Positions 25,964-33,842 of a stretch of 64,000 bases of DNA are shown piece by piece (within the stretch, counting starts at the first letter, position 1; each line of letters starts with the position of its first letter). Both the position numbers and the translations under genes were made by a program. Source of the DNA: Bacillota bacterium (GTDB taxonomy: Bacteria; Bacillota; Clostridia; Christensenellales; Borkfalkiaceae); contig JAHZBZ010000002.1 in NCBI GenBank assembly GCA_019423125.1, forward strand, positions 62,001 through 126,000. The letters are read 5' to 3'. The notes beneath the pieces are model-generated. The model ran no database searches and was not told where the DNA came from. It worked only from the letters and a program-made list of their open reading frames with translations.

Positions 25964-26848
25964 TTATATCTCTCCTATCGTGCGGATCTCCTCCCGGAGA
26001 CGGATCCCCGTTCTCTCGAAAGTCTTTTCGCGTACGTAATTGACCAATGAAATGTAGTCGTTTGCGGTGGCGTCTCCTCGGTTAAGGATAAAATTTGCAT
26101 GCTCATGCGAGACGAATGCACCGCCGGCGGCAGCGCCTTTGAGCCCCGCGCGCTCGATGATCGCCCCTGCAGAGACTCCGCAAGGCGGATTTTTAAAGAC
26201 ACAGCCGAGACTCTTTCCCTTCGGCAAATGACGCCTTGCGGCAAGCGCACGGGAGACAAGGGCAAAAGCCTGCGATGGCTCACAACGCTCCATTTTAAAG
26301 CGGACCGCAAGGATGACCCCGCCGCTCTCCGAAAAACGTGAGGACCGATATCCGAAGCCGCATTCGCTGCGCGGAAGTGTGATCACTTTTCCCCCTTCGA
26401 ATGCAGCGACGGAAAGGATCCTTTCGCCGATACAATGCCCTTGCGCCCCTGCGTTCATGAATACAGCACCGCCGATGCTTGCGGGGATACCGGCAAGAAA
26501 TTCCAGCCCGCACATTCCGTTGCGCGCGGCAAAGGCAAGCGTCCTTGCGATACTCGCGCCGCACGAAGCGTACAGCGTGTGTCCTTCGGCCCGCAAGGCG
26601 CAGCTTCTGTCGGTGCGAAGGACGACGCCGTCATATCCCGCGTCGGACGCGAGGAGATTCGATCCCCTGCCCATCACAAAATACGGAGTGCCGCACAGCA
26701 CTTTCAGGCACTTTTCCCACTGCCCCTCCCGAGGATACAGCGCGAGCGGCGCCGTGCCGCCGATGCCGACCGTGGTGTTTTTTCGGAAGCTGAAATCAAA
26801 TTCCGCATCGACGCCCGGCAAAGCCGCGCAGAGCGCATTCAAGTCCAT
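25964..26848 (-). CDS. murB: UDP-N-acetylenolpyruvoylglucosamine reductase
   Basis: FAD/NADPH enzyme completing UDP-MurNAc synthesis for peptidoglycan. The 294-residue protein shows NTTVGIGGTAPLAL, GRGSNLLASDAGYDGVVL, the FAD site CGLEFLAGIPASIGGAVFMNAGAQG, the catalytic-serine region GCVFKNPPCGVSAGAIIERAGLKG and HANFILNRGDATANDY. The ATG at 26846-26848 has TTGGAGG upstream. Confidence 0.96.
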   Translation of the reverse strand: MDLNALCAALPGVDAEFDFSFRKNTTVGIGGTAPLALYPREGQWEKCLKVLCGTPYFVMGRGSNLLASDAGYDGVVLRTDRSCALRAEGHTLYASCGASIARTLAFAARNGMCGLEFLAGIPASIGGAVFMNAGAQGHCIGERILSVAAFEGGKVITLPRSECGFGYRSSRFSESGGVILAVRFKMERCEPSQAFALVSRALAARRHLPKGKSLGCVFKNPPCGVSAGAIIERAGLKGAAAGGAFVSHEHANFILNRGDATANDYISLVNYVREKTFERTGIRLREEIRTIGEI

Positions 26849-26864
26849 TTTGTTATCCTCCAAT

Positions 26865-26893
26865 ATTATACAGCACTTCAGCAATTTTTACAA
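26865..26893 (-). promoter_or_regulatory. SigA promoter for murB-PHP-whiA-crh-dnaE
   Basis: Minus strand TTGTAA (26888-26893), 17-bp spacer, TATAAT (26865-26870), 16 bp before the murB ATG, leaving room only for the GGAGG site. It starts just inside the 47-bp spacer after the solute-binding gene. Confidence 0.75.
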
Positions 26894-26895
26894 TG

Positions 26896-27870
26896 CTATA
26901 ACAGATAATTTTCCAATTTTTTTGCGCTGTTTTTGTCTCCTTTGAGTGACGAAAGCGCGAGACTGTTCATCTCCTCTCTTGTCGTTTGCGAAAGGAAGGC
27001 ATAGACGGTATTTTTGATGGTCTGTTCCTCTGCCGAACTGAGCACGGGATCGTCTGCACCGTAAACGGAAGTGACTGCTCCGAGCATCCCGATCCGTGAA
27101 AGCGACGCCTGTACTTCGTCCGAAAGAAGGTAAGCTATGAAGTCTTCGCAGACCGATCTCTTTTCGTCATCAGCACAGATTCCGATATACTGATACAGAT
27201 CGGAAAAAGCAGGAAGAGGCGTGATCGTTGCCTCCTCGTTTCGTGTGCGGAGACGCCAGACATCCCGCTGTGTGCCGATCATTCTCTTGTAATTCCCCGC
27301 AAGAAAAGAGACATATGCCTGTGTCGATGCCATGCGTACACAACTCTCATGCTCAAGGGACAGCGCAGCCGCAACGAGCGCCATGCTGTTTTTCCCTTCA
27401 GATACGAGCAGATCGTCCGAGCGTCCTTCCTCTCGCTCAAAGAGAAAATAACACCCGCGACACCATGGCACGGCAACGCTTTTTCCTCCCGCCTGCGCCT
27501 CTTTCGCTCCGCCCGAGACAGGCAACAGAATGTCGGCGGCTTCCGCAAGCCCGCTTCCGAAGGAGAACAGATCGGGTTTTTCTCCATTCTTTAAGCTCTC
27601 TGCGGCACTCTCTGCCGTATGCGAAGTCACAAGAAAAAGGACCCCTTCCCTGTCTTTTTCAAAAGCCCTTGCGACCGAATTCAAAAATGCGGCGCGTGAA
27701 CCTTTTCCGCCCTCGAACGAATCGACGTGCCAGATGCGTATCACGCCCGCATATTCTTTTTCCGTTTCTTCGCTCGCCTTTGTCAGCACAGGATAAGCGA
27801 CAAAAAAACATAAAATGACGATAAACAGACAAGAAATACTGAGCGACACGGTGCAGATGATTTTCTTCAT
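26896..27870 (-). CDS. Orphan extracellular solute-binding protein
   Basis: A 324-residue exported or membrane-anchored protein. A hydrophobic N-terminus (CTVSLSISCLFIVILCFFVAYPV, no clear lipobox after it) precedes an ABC sugar-binding-protein-like fold (IRIWHVDSFEGGKGSRAAFLNSVARAFEKDREGV..., DLFSFGSGLAEAADIL, and a C-terminal EDFIAYLLSDEVQASLSRIGMLGAV typical of type-1 binding proteins). No permease or ATPase genes are adjacent, so transport is not demonstrated. No ribosome site precedes the ATG; TATAAT ends 6 nt before it. Confidence 0.72.
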   Translation of the reverse strand: MKKIICTVSLSISCLFIVILCFFVAYPVLTKASEETEKEYAGVIRIWHVDSFEGGKGSRAAFLNSVARAFEKDREGVLFLVTSHTAESAAESLKNGEKPDLFSFGSGLAEAADILLPVSGGAKEAQAGGKSVAVPWCRGCYFLFEREEGRSDDLLVSEGKNSMALVAAALSLEHESCVRMASTQAYVSFLAGNYKRMIGTQRDVWRLRTRNEEATITPLPAFSDLYQYIGICADDEKRSVCEDFIAYLLSDEVQASLSRIGMLGAVTSVYGADDPVLSSAEEQTIKNTVYAFLSQTTREEMNSLALSSLKGDKNSAKKLENYLL

Positions 27871-27876
27871 GAGACA

Positions 27877-27882
27877 ATTATA
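27877..27882 (-). promoter_or_regulatory. Possible -10 box directly before the solute-binding gene
   Basis: Minus strand TATAAT ends 6 nt before the ATG, with no Shine-Dalgarno. No convincing -35 lies 17 bp upstream, so this is weaker than the similar arrangements at nadK and at 48.1 kb. Confidence 0.35.
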
Positions 27883-27925
27883 TTCCGTCTAGCCTGTCCT
27901 TCTTCTCCGTTTTTATGATTTTCAT

Positions 27926-27959
27926 AAAAAAATTCCCGCGTGCCGAATGAGCACGCAGG
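27926..27959 (-). terminator. Terminator after the Imm5-like gene
   Basis: Stem CCTGCGTGC / GCACGCGGG with a 7-nt loop, followed on the minus strand by AA then T7, 12 nt past the stop at 27971. Confidence 0.88.
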
Positions 27960-27970
27960 AAAAACAAAAA

Positions 27971-28546
27971 TTATTTCAAGAGAAAGTCCGCCCATTTTTC
28001 GGAAGGGTCATGCGCCTTTTCTTTACAGACGGACAACAGAGTCAGGTATTTCTCCCTCCTTTTTAAAAGCGCTTCTTCGCAGGAGTTAATGCCGAAGCGG
28101 TATACGATTGCGGTGAGTTCGTAGACGGGATATCCGAGTGCATGTTTCGGAGAATGCACGACGCTGCAGGCCTGCCCGACTGCATGGAACAGCGCCGCAT
28201 CCTCTGCCGAACGGGCGATCTTTGCGGCCGCATGACAGGTCAGGATTGCGGGCCTTGCCTGTGCCATCTTTATCGTGCCATGAGCCCACATCGAGGAAAG
28301 TAACACTGCATTCCGCGCCGAAATATCGTTTAAATAGCGCTCAGAGAGAAGTCCTGCCGTCTCTTCTGCAAGAGTAAGAGCCCAAAGGGTCACCGTTCTG
28401 CGGTCTTGTAACGAAAGCGTTTGATTTATAGGCAACAAAAACAAACTTTTTGTCGAGAAAAATAGCTGGTTTTTGCGTTTAAAATGTTCATTGAGTTCTT
28501 CTTGCAGAGCTGATAAAACGGGATCGTTTTCAGATGATGCGCTCAT
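27971..28546 (-). CDS. Imm5-like putative immunity-family protein
   Basis: A 191-residue all-alpha protein. The core WALTLAEETAGLLSERYLND...AVLLSSMWAHGTIKMAQARPAILTCHAAAKIA...ALFHAVGQACSVVHSPKHALGYPVYELTAIVY resembles the Imm5-like family of putative immunity proteins (alternating W..G, HAAA and GQA...H...HA motifs). No toxin gene is adjacent, so an immunity role is unproven and a housekeeping or orphan-immunity role is equally possible. The ATG overlaps the hprK stop as ATGA (28543-28546), so it is translationally coupled to hprK. Confidence 0.65.
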   Translation of the reverse strand: MSASSENDPVLSALQEELNEHFKRKNQLFFSTKSLFLLPINQTLSLQDRRTVTLWALTLAEETAGLLSERYLNDISARNAVLLSSMWAHGTIKMAQARPAILTCHAAAKIARSAEDAALFHAVGQACSVVHSPKHALGYPVYELTAIVYRFGINSCEEALLKRREKYLTLLSVCKEKAHDPSEKWADFLLK

Positions 28547-29457
28547 CTACCGATCGTCCTTGCGATGAGTTCCTGTGCCGCGTCATAGCCCATGCTCTTG
28601 AGGCGGAAGTTTCTCGCGGCGACTTCGATGATGATGGAGAGATTTCTGCCCGGCTTGACGGGAACGATGTGCTTCATGACTTTGACGCCGAGGATGGTCT
28701 CGTACAGGGTGCCCTCGCCGAGACGATCGTAGACCTTTCCCTCTTCCCAGTTTTCCAGCTCCATGACCAGTTCGATCTCCTTCTCATTGAGGATAGAGCC
28801 CGAGCCGTACATATTTTTTATGTTGATGATGCCGATGCCGCGCAGTTCCATAAAATAGCGGATCATTTCGGGCGAAGTGCCGACGAGTGAATCGGCGACG
28901 CGCTTTATGATCACGCTGTCATCGGCGACGAGGCGGTGTCCGCGCTTGATGAGTTCCATTGCCGTTTCGCTCTTTCCGACGCCGCTGTGCCCCGTGATGA
29001 GGATTCCGACACCCGAAATATCCATCAGAACGCCGTGCATTGTCATGGACGGCGCGAGCTTCTTGTTCAGATAGAAGAACAGATCGTTCATCACTGCCGT
29101 CGTGACCTTGTCCGAACGCAGGATGGGACAGCCCGTAAGACGCGCTTGCTCGATCATTTCCTGCAAGACGGGAAGATCGCGCGAGAGAATAATACAAGGG
29201 ATGTCGGGATAAGAGAGAAGTTTTTTCGCGCGCTCGCGGCGGGTCTCGGGCGGAAGATCGCGCATATATTCATACTCCGCGTTCCCGAAAACGAGTATCC
29301 TCGACGAATCGAAATACTTGAAAAATCCCGCAAGTTGCAACCCGGGACGATAGACACTGTAAGAAGAGAGCGTTACGCGACCGCGGCCCGCGAACACGAT
29401 CTCAAGCCCGAGATCGCCGCAAAAGCTCTCCAATAAGATGGTTTCCTGTTCGTTCAT
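28543..29457 (-). CDS. hprK: HPr kinase/phosphorylase
   Basis: Bifunctional kinase/phosphorylase acting on the regulatory serine of HPr and Crh for carbon catabolite control. In this 304-residue protein the N-terminal domain (about 1-130) precedes the P-loop ILITGHSGVGKSETAMELIKRGHRLVADDSV, and the HPrK signature RGIGIINIKNMYGSGSI; a C-terminal FRLKSMGYDAAQEL helix follows. The ATG (29455-29457) overlaps the HAD stop as ATGA. The in-window target with the matching serine is the Crh-like protein at 24 kb. Confidence 0.96.
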   Translation of the reverse strand: MNEQETILLESFCGDLGLEIVFAGRGRVTLSSYSVYRPGLQLAGFFKYFDSSRILVFGNAEYEYMRDLPPETRRERAKKLLSYPDIPCIILSRDLPVLQEMIEQARLTGCPILRSDKVTTAVMNDLFFYLNKKLAPSMTMHGVLMDISGVGILITGHSGVGKSETAMELIKRGHRLVADDSVIIKRVADSLVGTSPEMIRYFMELRGIGIINIKNMYGSGSILNEKEIELVMELENWEEGKVYDRLGEGTLYETILGVKVMKHIVPVKPGRNLSIIIEVAARNFRLKSMGYDAAQELIARTIGR

Positions 29458-30272
29458 ATGTTTTCCCCCAGGCAAAATTTGCGTATGACGTAGCCGACTC
29501 CGTCCTCGTCGCACGAGCGGGTCACGTAATCCGCCGCGCGCCTGAGCTCCTCCTCCGCATTTTCAACGGCGACGCCGAGTCCCGCCGCACGGATCATCGG
29601 CAGATCGTTGAAATTGTCTCCGCAGGCAATGGTCTCGCGGAGCGGAATGCCGTATCTTTCGGCAATAAAGCGAAGCGCATCACCCTTGTCGCAGCCTTTT
29701 GAGACGATCTCCACGAGATTTGCGGTGCTCGTCGTGACATAGAACTCCTCGCCGAAAACCCTCTGTGCCTCGCCGAGTATTTCCTCACGATCGGAAGCCT
29801 CGCACACGACAAGGATCTTGTGCGGACAAATTTGTTTTTTGCGCACGACCGAAGCGATGTCTGTATTGGTCAGTATGCCCCGCACTTTGCAGATCTGTTC
29901 GTACCACGCGCGGAACTGATCGTCCACATTGACGTAAAAATCGTCGCCGTCATAGACATGGACGTGCCGCCCTCCTCTCTGCAAGAACTCGCAGATGCGA
30001 ACGGCGTCGGCATTCGGGATGCGTTTGTCGCGCACAAATTCTCCCGTCGAAACGTCCTGTATGACGGCGCCCTGGTAGGCGGAGAGATATCCGCTCAAAC
30101 AAAGCTGTTCGGCATACGGACGAATAGAAGAGAGCATGCGCCCGGTACAGAGGACAAAGATGCCGCCCGCGTCAGAAAACGCGCGTATCGCGCGGGCGTT
30201 TCCTTCCGAAATACCGCCCTGCGTGCGGCGGAGCGTTCCGTCAAAGTCAGACAATACCAGCTTATATTTCAT
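29454..30272 (-). CDS. HAD-family (Cof-like) sugar-phosphate phosphatase
   Basis: A 272-residue Cof-type HAD hydrolase: motif I VLSDFDGTLRRTQGG, motif II VLCTGRM, motif III Lys in SKGCDKGDALRF, motif IV ACGDNFNDLPMIRAAGLGVAVENA. The cap domain lies about residues 85-190. The physiological substrate is unknown. The ATG directly abuts the uvrC stop codon (30273), and the stop overlaps the hprK start, so the three genes are tightly coupled. Confidence 0.9.
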   Translation of the reverse strand: MKYKLVLSDFDGTLRRTQGGISEGNARAIRAFSDAGGIFVLCTGRMLSSIRPYAEQLCLSGYLSAYQGAVIQDVSTGEFVRDKRIPNADAVRICEFLQRGGRHVHVYDGDDFYVNVDDQFRAWYEQICKVRGILTNTDIASVVRKKQICPHKILVVCEASDREEILGEAQRVFGEEFYVTTSTANLVEIVSKGCDKGDALRFIAERYGIPLRETIACGDNFNDLPMIRAAGLGVAVENAEEELRRAADYVTRSCDEDGVGYVIRKFCLGENI

Positions 30273-32078
30273 TTAAAGTTCTTCCTCAAAATATTTCTTG
30301 ATCGCGGCGGCAAGTGTATCGCCGATGCCGTTCACTGCCGCGATCTCCTTCACGTCCGCGCGCATGATCCTGTCGATGGAGCCGAATTTTTCCAAAAGCG
30401 CACGGCGCTTGATCTTTCCGACGCCGGGAATCTCCGTCAGAACGGAAGTGAGAGAACGCTTGCTGTGGATGTTTCGGAAAAAAGTGATCGCAAATCGGTG
30501 CGCCTCGTCTCGGATACGCTGTAACATCTGCAGGCAATAATCGCGTCGGTTGAGAAGGACGGGCTCGGACGATGAGAGCGTGAAGATCTCCTCCTCCCGC
30601 TTTGCGAGCGAGATGAGGTCGATATCGCAAACGCCCGCCTCTTCGAAGATCTCGCGCACGGCGGAGAGCTGTCCCTTGCCGCCGTCGATGATGACAAGAT
30701 CGGGCTTTGCAAATTTGTCCTCTTCTTCCGTTCCGAGCTTTGCGAGCCTGCGCCGCAGAACTTCTTGCAACGAGGCAAAGTCGTTCGCTCCTTCTACCGT
30801 TTTGATGCGGAATCGCCTGTAACTCTCCCGCTCCGCTTCGCCGTCGACAAACACGACCATCGAACCGACCTTGTCCACGCCGCTGATGTTTGAAATGTCA
30901 TAACACTCCATCCTTCGCGGATAACGGGACAGAGACAATATCTCCTGCAAACGCTTACATGCGTTTACGGTCATATCTTCCTTGTGGCGGATCTTGTCAA
31001 TGGATTTTTCAAGATATTCGCCTGCATTCTTTTCCGCCATGTCCAGAAGCTGTTTGCGCACTCCCTGTTTGGGACTGAGGCAGGAAACGCTCTTGCTGTG
31101 CGTGCTTCGGAAAAAATCTTCGATGAGAGCACACTCACAAAATTCCTGCACGATCAGCTCGTCGGGGATCTGGTGGCGCATATAATACTGCGCAATAAAT
31201 GAAGTGAGCGCTTCGGCATCCGTAGAAGCATTTTCCACGGCATAGGTGCTTGCGCCCTGCATAATGCCGCGGCGGATGATGAGGACATTCACCGCAGAAT
31301 AGAGATCGTTGCTCACATAGGCGATAACGTCCGCATTGATGTCCCTGCGCAGCGCCGTGATGCGTTTAAGACCGATCTTTGAGAGCATCTCAAGCTTGTT
31401 CTTGCAGTCGAGAGCGAGCTCGAACTCCTCTGCTTCCGCATAGACATTCATCTTCTCGCGCAAAAGTTTTTCCACGTCGCCGTCCTCCCCGTCGAGAAAG
31501 CGCATGGCCGCCTTGACGCGCAGTGCATAATCTTCGGGAGAAATGAGATGCGCACAGGGCGCAGGACAGCGATGAATGTGGTAATTGAGGCATGGTTTTT
31601 TCGGTTTTTCTCCGATCGCAGTCGAACAGATACGCACGCCGAACGCGATGTTGACGATCTCGAGCACGTCGCCGACCCGAACACCGCCCATGTACGGTCC
31701 GAAGTATTTTTCCCCTTTATTCAGCTTTCGGGAAACGGAAAAAGCAGGATATTTTTCGGACACGCTCACTTTGATGTAAGGATATGTCTTGTCGTCTTTA
31801 AGAAGAATGTTATACTTCGGTTTGTATTTCTTTATGAGGTTGTTTTCAAGAGAGAGCGCATCGATCTCGGTCTTTGTGATGATGTAATAAAAGTCCGCGA
31901 TGTTTGCGACCATTGCCGCGACTTTCTCCGTCTTGAGCGTGGAATGAAAATATTGCCGCACCCTGTTTTTGAGCACGCGCGCCTTTCCGACATAAATGAC
32001 GTTTCCGTCCTTGTCTTTCATGATATAGACGCCCGGCTCGTCCGGGAGAAGTTTAAGCTTTTCCTGTATCTGATCCAT
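30273..32078 (-). CDS. uvrC: Excinuclease ABC subunit C
   Basis: Dual-incision nuclease of nucleotide excision repair. In this 601-residue protein the GIY-YIG domain shows GVYIMKDKDGNVIYVGKARVLKNRVRQYF, a UVR motif lies near residues 200-235 (EKLLREKMNVYAEAEEFELALDCKNKLEML), the UvrC RNase-H-like region contains ECYDISNISGVDKVGSMVVF and DLVIIDGGKGQL, and two helix-hairpin-helices end the protein (LTEIPGVGKIKRRALLEKFGS...). The ATG at 32076-32078 lies 20 nt from the nearest GGAGG, an unusually long spacing; no other start is in frame between them. Confidence 0.95.
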   Translation of the reverse strand: MDQIQEKLKLLPDEPGVYIMKDKDGNVIYVGKARVLKNRVRQYFHSTLKTEKVAAMVANIADFYYIITKTEIDALSLENNLIKKYKPKYNILLKDDKTYPYIKVSVSEKYPAFSVSRKLNKGEKYFGPYMGGVRVGDVLEIVNIAFGVRICSTAIGEKPKKPCLNYHIHRCPAPCAHLISPEDYALRVKAAMRFLDGEDGDVEKLLREKMNVYAEAEEFELALDCKNKLEMLSKIGLKRITALRRDINADVIAYVSNDLYSAVNVLIIRRGIMQGASTYAVENASTDAEALTSFIAQYYMRHQIPDELIVQEFCECALIEDFFRSTHSKSVSCLSPKQGVRKQLLDMAEKNAGEYLEKSIDKIRHKEDMTVNACKRLQEILSLSRYPRRMECYDISNISGVDKVGSMVVFVDGEAERESYRRFRIKTVEGANDFASLQEVLRRRLAKLGTEEEDKFAKPDLVIIDGGKGQLSAVREIFEEAGVCDIDLISLAKREEEIFTLSSSEPVLLNRRDYCLQMLQRIRDEAHRFAITFFRNIHSKRSLTSVLTEIPGVGKIKRRALLEKFGSIDRIMRADVKEIAAVNGIGDTLAAAIKKYFEEEL

Positions 32079-32118
32079 GGACTTGCGAAAAAAATCTGCC
32101 TCCCTTCTGTTCCCACCT

Positions 32119-32147
32119 ATTATACAATAACCCTGCCAATTTTGCAA
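32119..32147 (-). promoter_or_regulatory. SigA promoter for uvrC-HAD-hprK operon
   Basis: Minus strand TTGCAA (32142-32147), 17-bp spacer, TATAAT (32119-32124), about 41 bp before the uvrC ATG. Confidence 0.75.
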
Positions 32148-32174
32148 TAAAAAAGAGCAACTTTGCCGTTGCCC
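32147..32174 (-). terminator. arsR terminator
   Basis: Minus strand stem around GCAAC / GTTGC with extra pairing and a 6-nt loop, followed by T6, 10 nt past the arsR stop. Confidence 0.75.
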
Positions 32175-32181
32175 TTTTCGC

Positions 32182-32523
32182 TCAATAGCCCAGGAACTCG
32201 ACGCCTTTGAGAAGCACGTCGTTCACCGTCTCGTTTTTCAGGCTGTAAAAAATCACTTTTCCGCATCGACTGCTTTTCACGATCCCGATGTTTTTCAGGA
32301 ATCGGAGCTGGTGTGAAATGGTCGTCTGGTTGATATCGAGCACCCGCGAAAGGTCTGTCACGCACATTTCCGTGATGGCGAGGGCGGACAATATCCGCAC
32401 GCGGGTACTGTCCGCAAACACGGAGAAAAAGCAGACGATCCCCTCCAACACTTCTCCGCTCGGGACATAGTCCTCCACGAGCGACTGCGTGCGCCTGTCC
32501 AACAAAAGCATTTCCTCATTCAT
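32182..32523 (-). CDS. ArsR/SmtB-family transcriptional regulator
   Basis: A 113-residue winged-helix repressor. Family landmarks are FADSTRVRILSAL, the recognition helix segment VTDLSRVLDINQTTISHQLRFLKNIGIV and the wing SSRCGKVIFYSL. The alpha3 site has EMCVTDL with one Cys rather than the ELCVCDL pair of CadC/ArsR, so the classical thiol metal site is incomplete; Cys in SSRCGK could contribute. The inducer is unknown. The ATG at 32521-32523 has AGGAG 9 nt upstream. No metal transporter is adjacent. Confidence 0.88.
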   Translation of the reverse strand: MNEEMLLLDRRTQSLVEDYVPSGEVLEGIVCFFSVFADSTRVRILSALAITEMCVTDLSRVLDINQTTISHQLRFLKNIGIVKSSRCGKVIFYSLKNETVNDVLLKGVEFLGY

Positions 32524-32559
32524 ATCTGCCTGCTCCTGATACATAAAATTTATACTTTC

Positions 32560-32588
32560 ATTGTACTCCGCAGGCGCTGATATGTCAA
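32560..32588 (-). promoter_or_regulatory. arsR promoter
   Basis: Minus strand TTGACA (32583-32588), 17-bp spacer, TACAAT (32560-32565), 37 bp before the ATG. Confidence 0.75.
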
Positions 32589-32602
32589 TGTGTACACTTG
32601 AC
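32584..32602. promoter_or_regulatory. Operator-like palindrome at the arsR promoter
   Basis: GTCAATGTGTACACTTGAC: central GTGTACAC with GTCAA/TTGAC flanks, imperfect by one base, overlapping the -35 box. The position and dyad suit autoregulation by the ArsR protein. Confidence 0.55.
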
Positions 32603-32640
32603 GCCTTTTCCCGAATCGTGAGAAGTTTTGCCGAATAACA

Positions 32641-32666
32641 AAAAAACGGCTGCCTTTCGGCAGCCG
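32641..32666 (-). terminator. thiI terminator
   Basis: Perfect CGGCTGCC / GGCAGCCG stem with a 4-nt loop, followed on the minus strand by T7, 12 nt after the thiI stop. Confidence 0.9.
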
Positions 32667-32678
32667 AAAAATACATTT

Positions 32679-33842
32679 TTAAAAACTGACCGTCTCTTCC
32701 GTGGAGAGCGCCTCTTCGAGCAGCGCTTCGACATCCAGACGCGCCTCCGCTTCCGTGACTTTGTCGAGCTTCGGGCGGATGAGCGGATGTTTGGGCAAAA
32801 ATACGGTGCAACAATCCTCATAAGGAAGGATGGATGTTTCAAAAGTGCCGATCTCACGCGCTCTCTCGACGATCTCCGTCTTGTCAAAACCGACCAGAGG
32901 GCGAAGCACGGGCATAGTCTGTACGACTGCGTTGGAGGAAGTCATGCCCTCGATCGTCTGGCTTGCGACCTGACCGAGGCTTTCGCCCGTCACGATGCAC
33001 TGTGCGCCGTATTTCCTGCAAAGACGCTCGGCGATACGCATCATGAAACGGCGCAGAAGCGTGATCATCATCTCGTCGGGACAGTGCTTGTGGATCTCTT
33101 CCTGGATATGCGTGACGCTCACGATGTGAAGATCGATGCCGCCCGTATACCCCGCAAGGATACCTGCGAGCTCTTCGACCTTTTCCCTCGCCTGCATGTT
33201 CGTATAGGGATAGCTGTGGAAGTGCAATCCGTCCAGTTTCATGCCGCGTTTCGCGATCATATGCCCCGCGACGGGACTGTCGATGCCGCCCGACAAAAGG
33301 AGCATCCCGCGACCCGAGGTGCCGACAGGCATTCCGCCCGCACCCTTGACAAAATCGGAAAAAACGAGCGCCGTCCCGTTTTCACGGATGTCGATGAACA
33401 CCTCATGCTCGGGCGTACGGACGTCCACGCGCAAGGCGGGATTTTCGGAAAGAAGTCTTCCGCCGACTTCGGCATTGACCTGCATGGAATTGAGCGGGAA
33501 GCTCTTGTCCGCACGGTTGGTCACGACTTTAAAGGAACCGCTCTTCGGCGCGAGGAAACAGACCGTGCGGTAGATGTCTTCCATGTTCGCGGGAACTTTA
33601 TAGGCGATACTGACGGTATGCGTCCCGAAAACCTTGCGGACACGGTCAACGATCTCCTGCGTGCGGGCGGGGTCGAAATTCTCGACGACATACCTCCCGC
33701 TCGGCTTGCGGATCTCGTGGCGGATGCCCGAAAGGGATTTTTCGAGGTTGTTCATGAATACGCGCTCGAAATATCCCCTGTTCTTTCCCTTGAGATGGAT
33801 CTCGCAATAGCGGATCACGACAACTTGTTCTCTTTCTGTCAT
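32679..33842 (-). CDS. thiI: tRNA 4-thiouridine synthetase ThiI (no rhodanese domain)
   Basis: Adenylates U8 of tRNA and inserts sulfur (s4U8); in some bacteria it also feeds thiazole synthesis. At 387 residues it is the short Gram-positive form. The ferredoxin-like/THUMP part (about 1-165) is followed by the PP-loop LLLLSGGIDSPVAGHMIAKRG, VTGESLGQVASQTIEGM and LRPLVGFDKTEIVERAREIGTFETSILPYEDCCTVF. The C-terminal rhodanese domain is absent, so sulfur must come from the adjacent cysteine desulfurase. Its ATG overlaps the desulfurase stop as ATGA. Confidence 0.95.
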   Translation of the reverse strand: MTEREQVVVIRYCEIHLKGKNRGYFERVFMNNLEKSLSGIRHEIRKPSGRYVVENFDPARTQEIVDRVRKVFGTHTVSIAYKVPANMEDIYRTVCFLAPKSGSFKVVTNRADKSFPLNSMQVNAEVGGRLLSENPALRVDVRTPEHEVFIDIRENGTALVFSDFVKGAGGMPVGTSGRGMLLLSGGIDSPVAGHMIAKRGMKLDGLHFHSYPYTNMQAREKVEELAGILAGYTGGIDLHIVSVTHIQEEIHKHCPDEMMITLLRRFMMRIAERLCRKYGAQCIVTGESLGQVASQTIEGMTSSNAVVQTMPVLRPLVGFDKTEIVERAREIGTFETSILPYEDCCTVFLPKHPLIRPKLDKVTEAEARLDVEALLEEALSTEETVSF

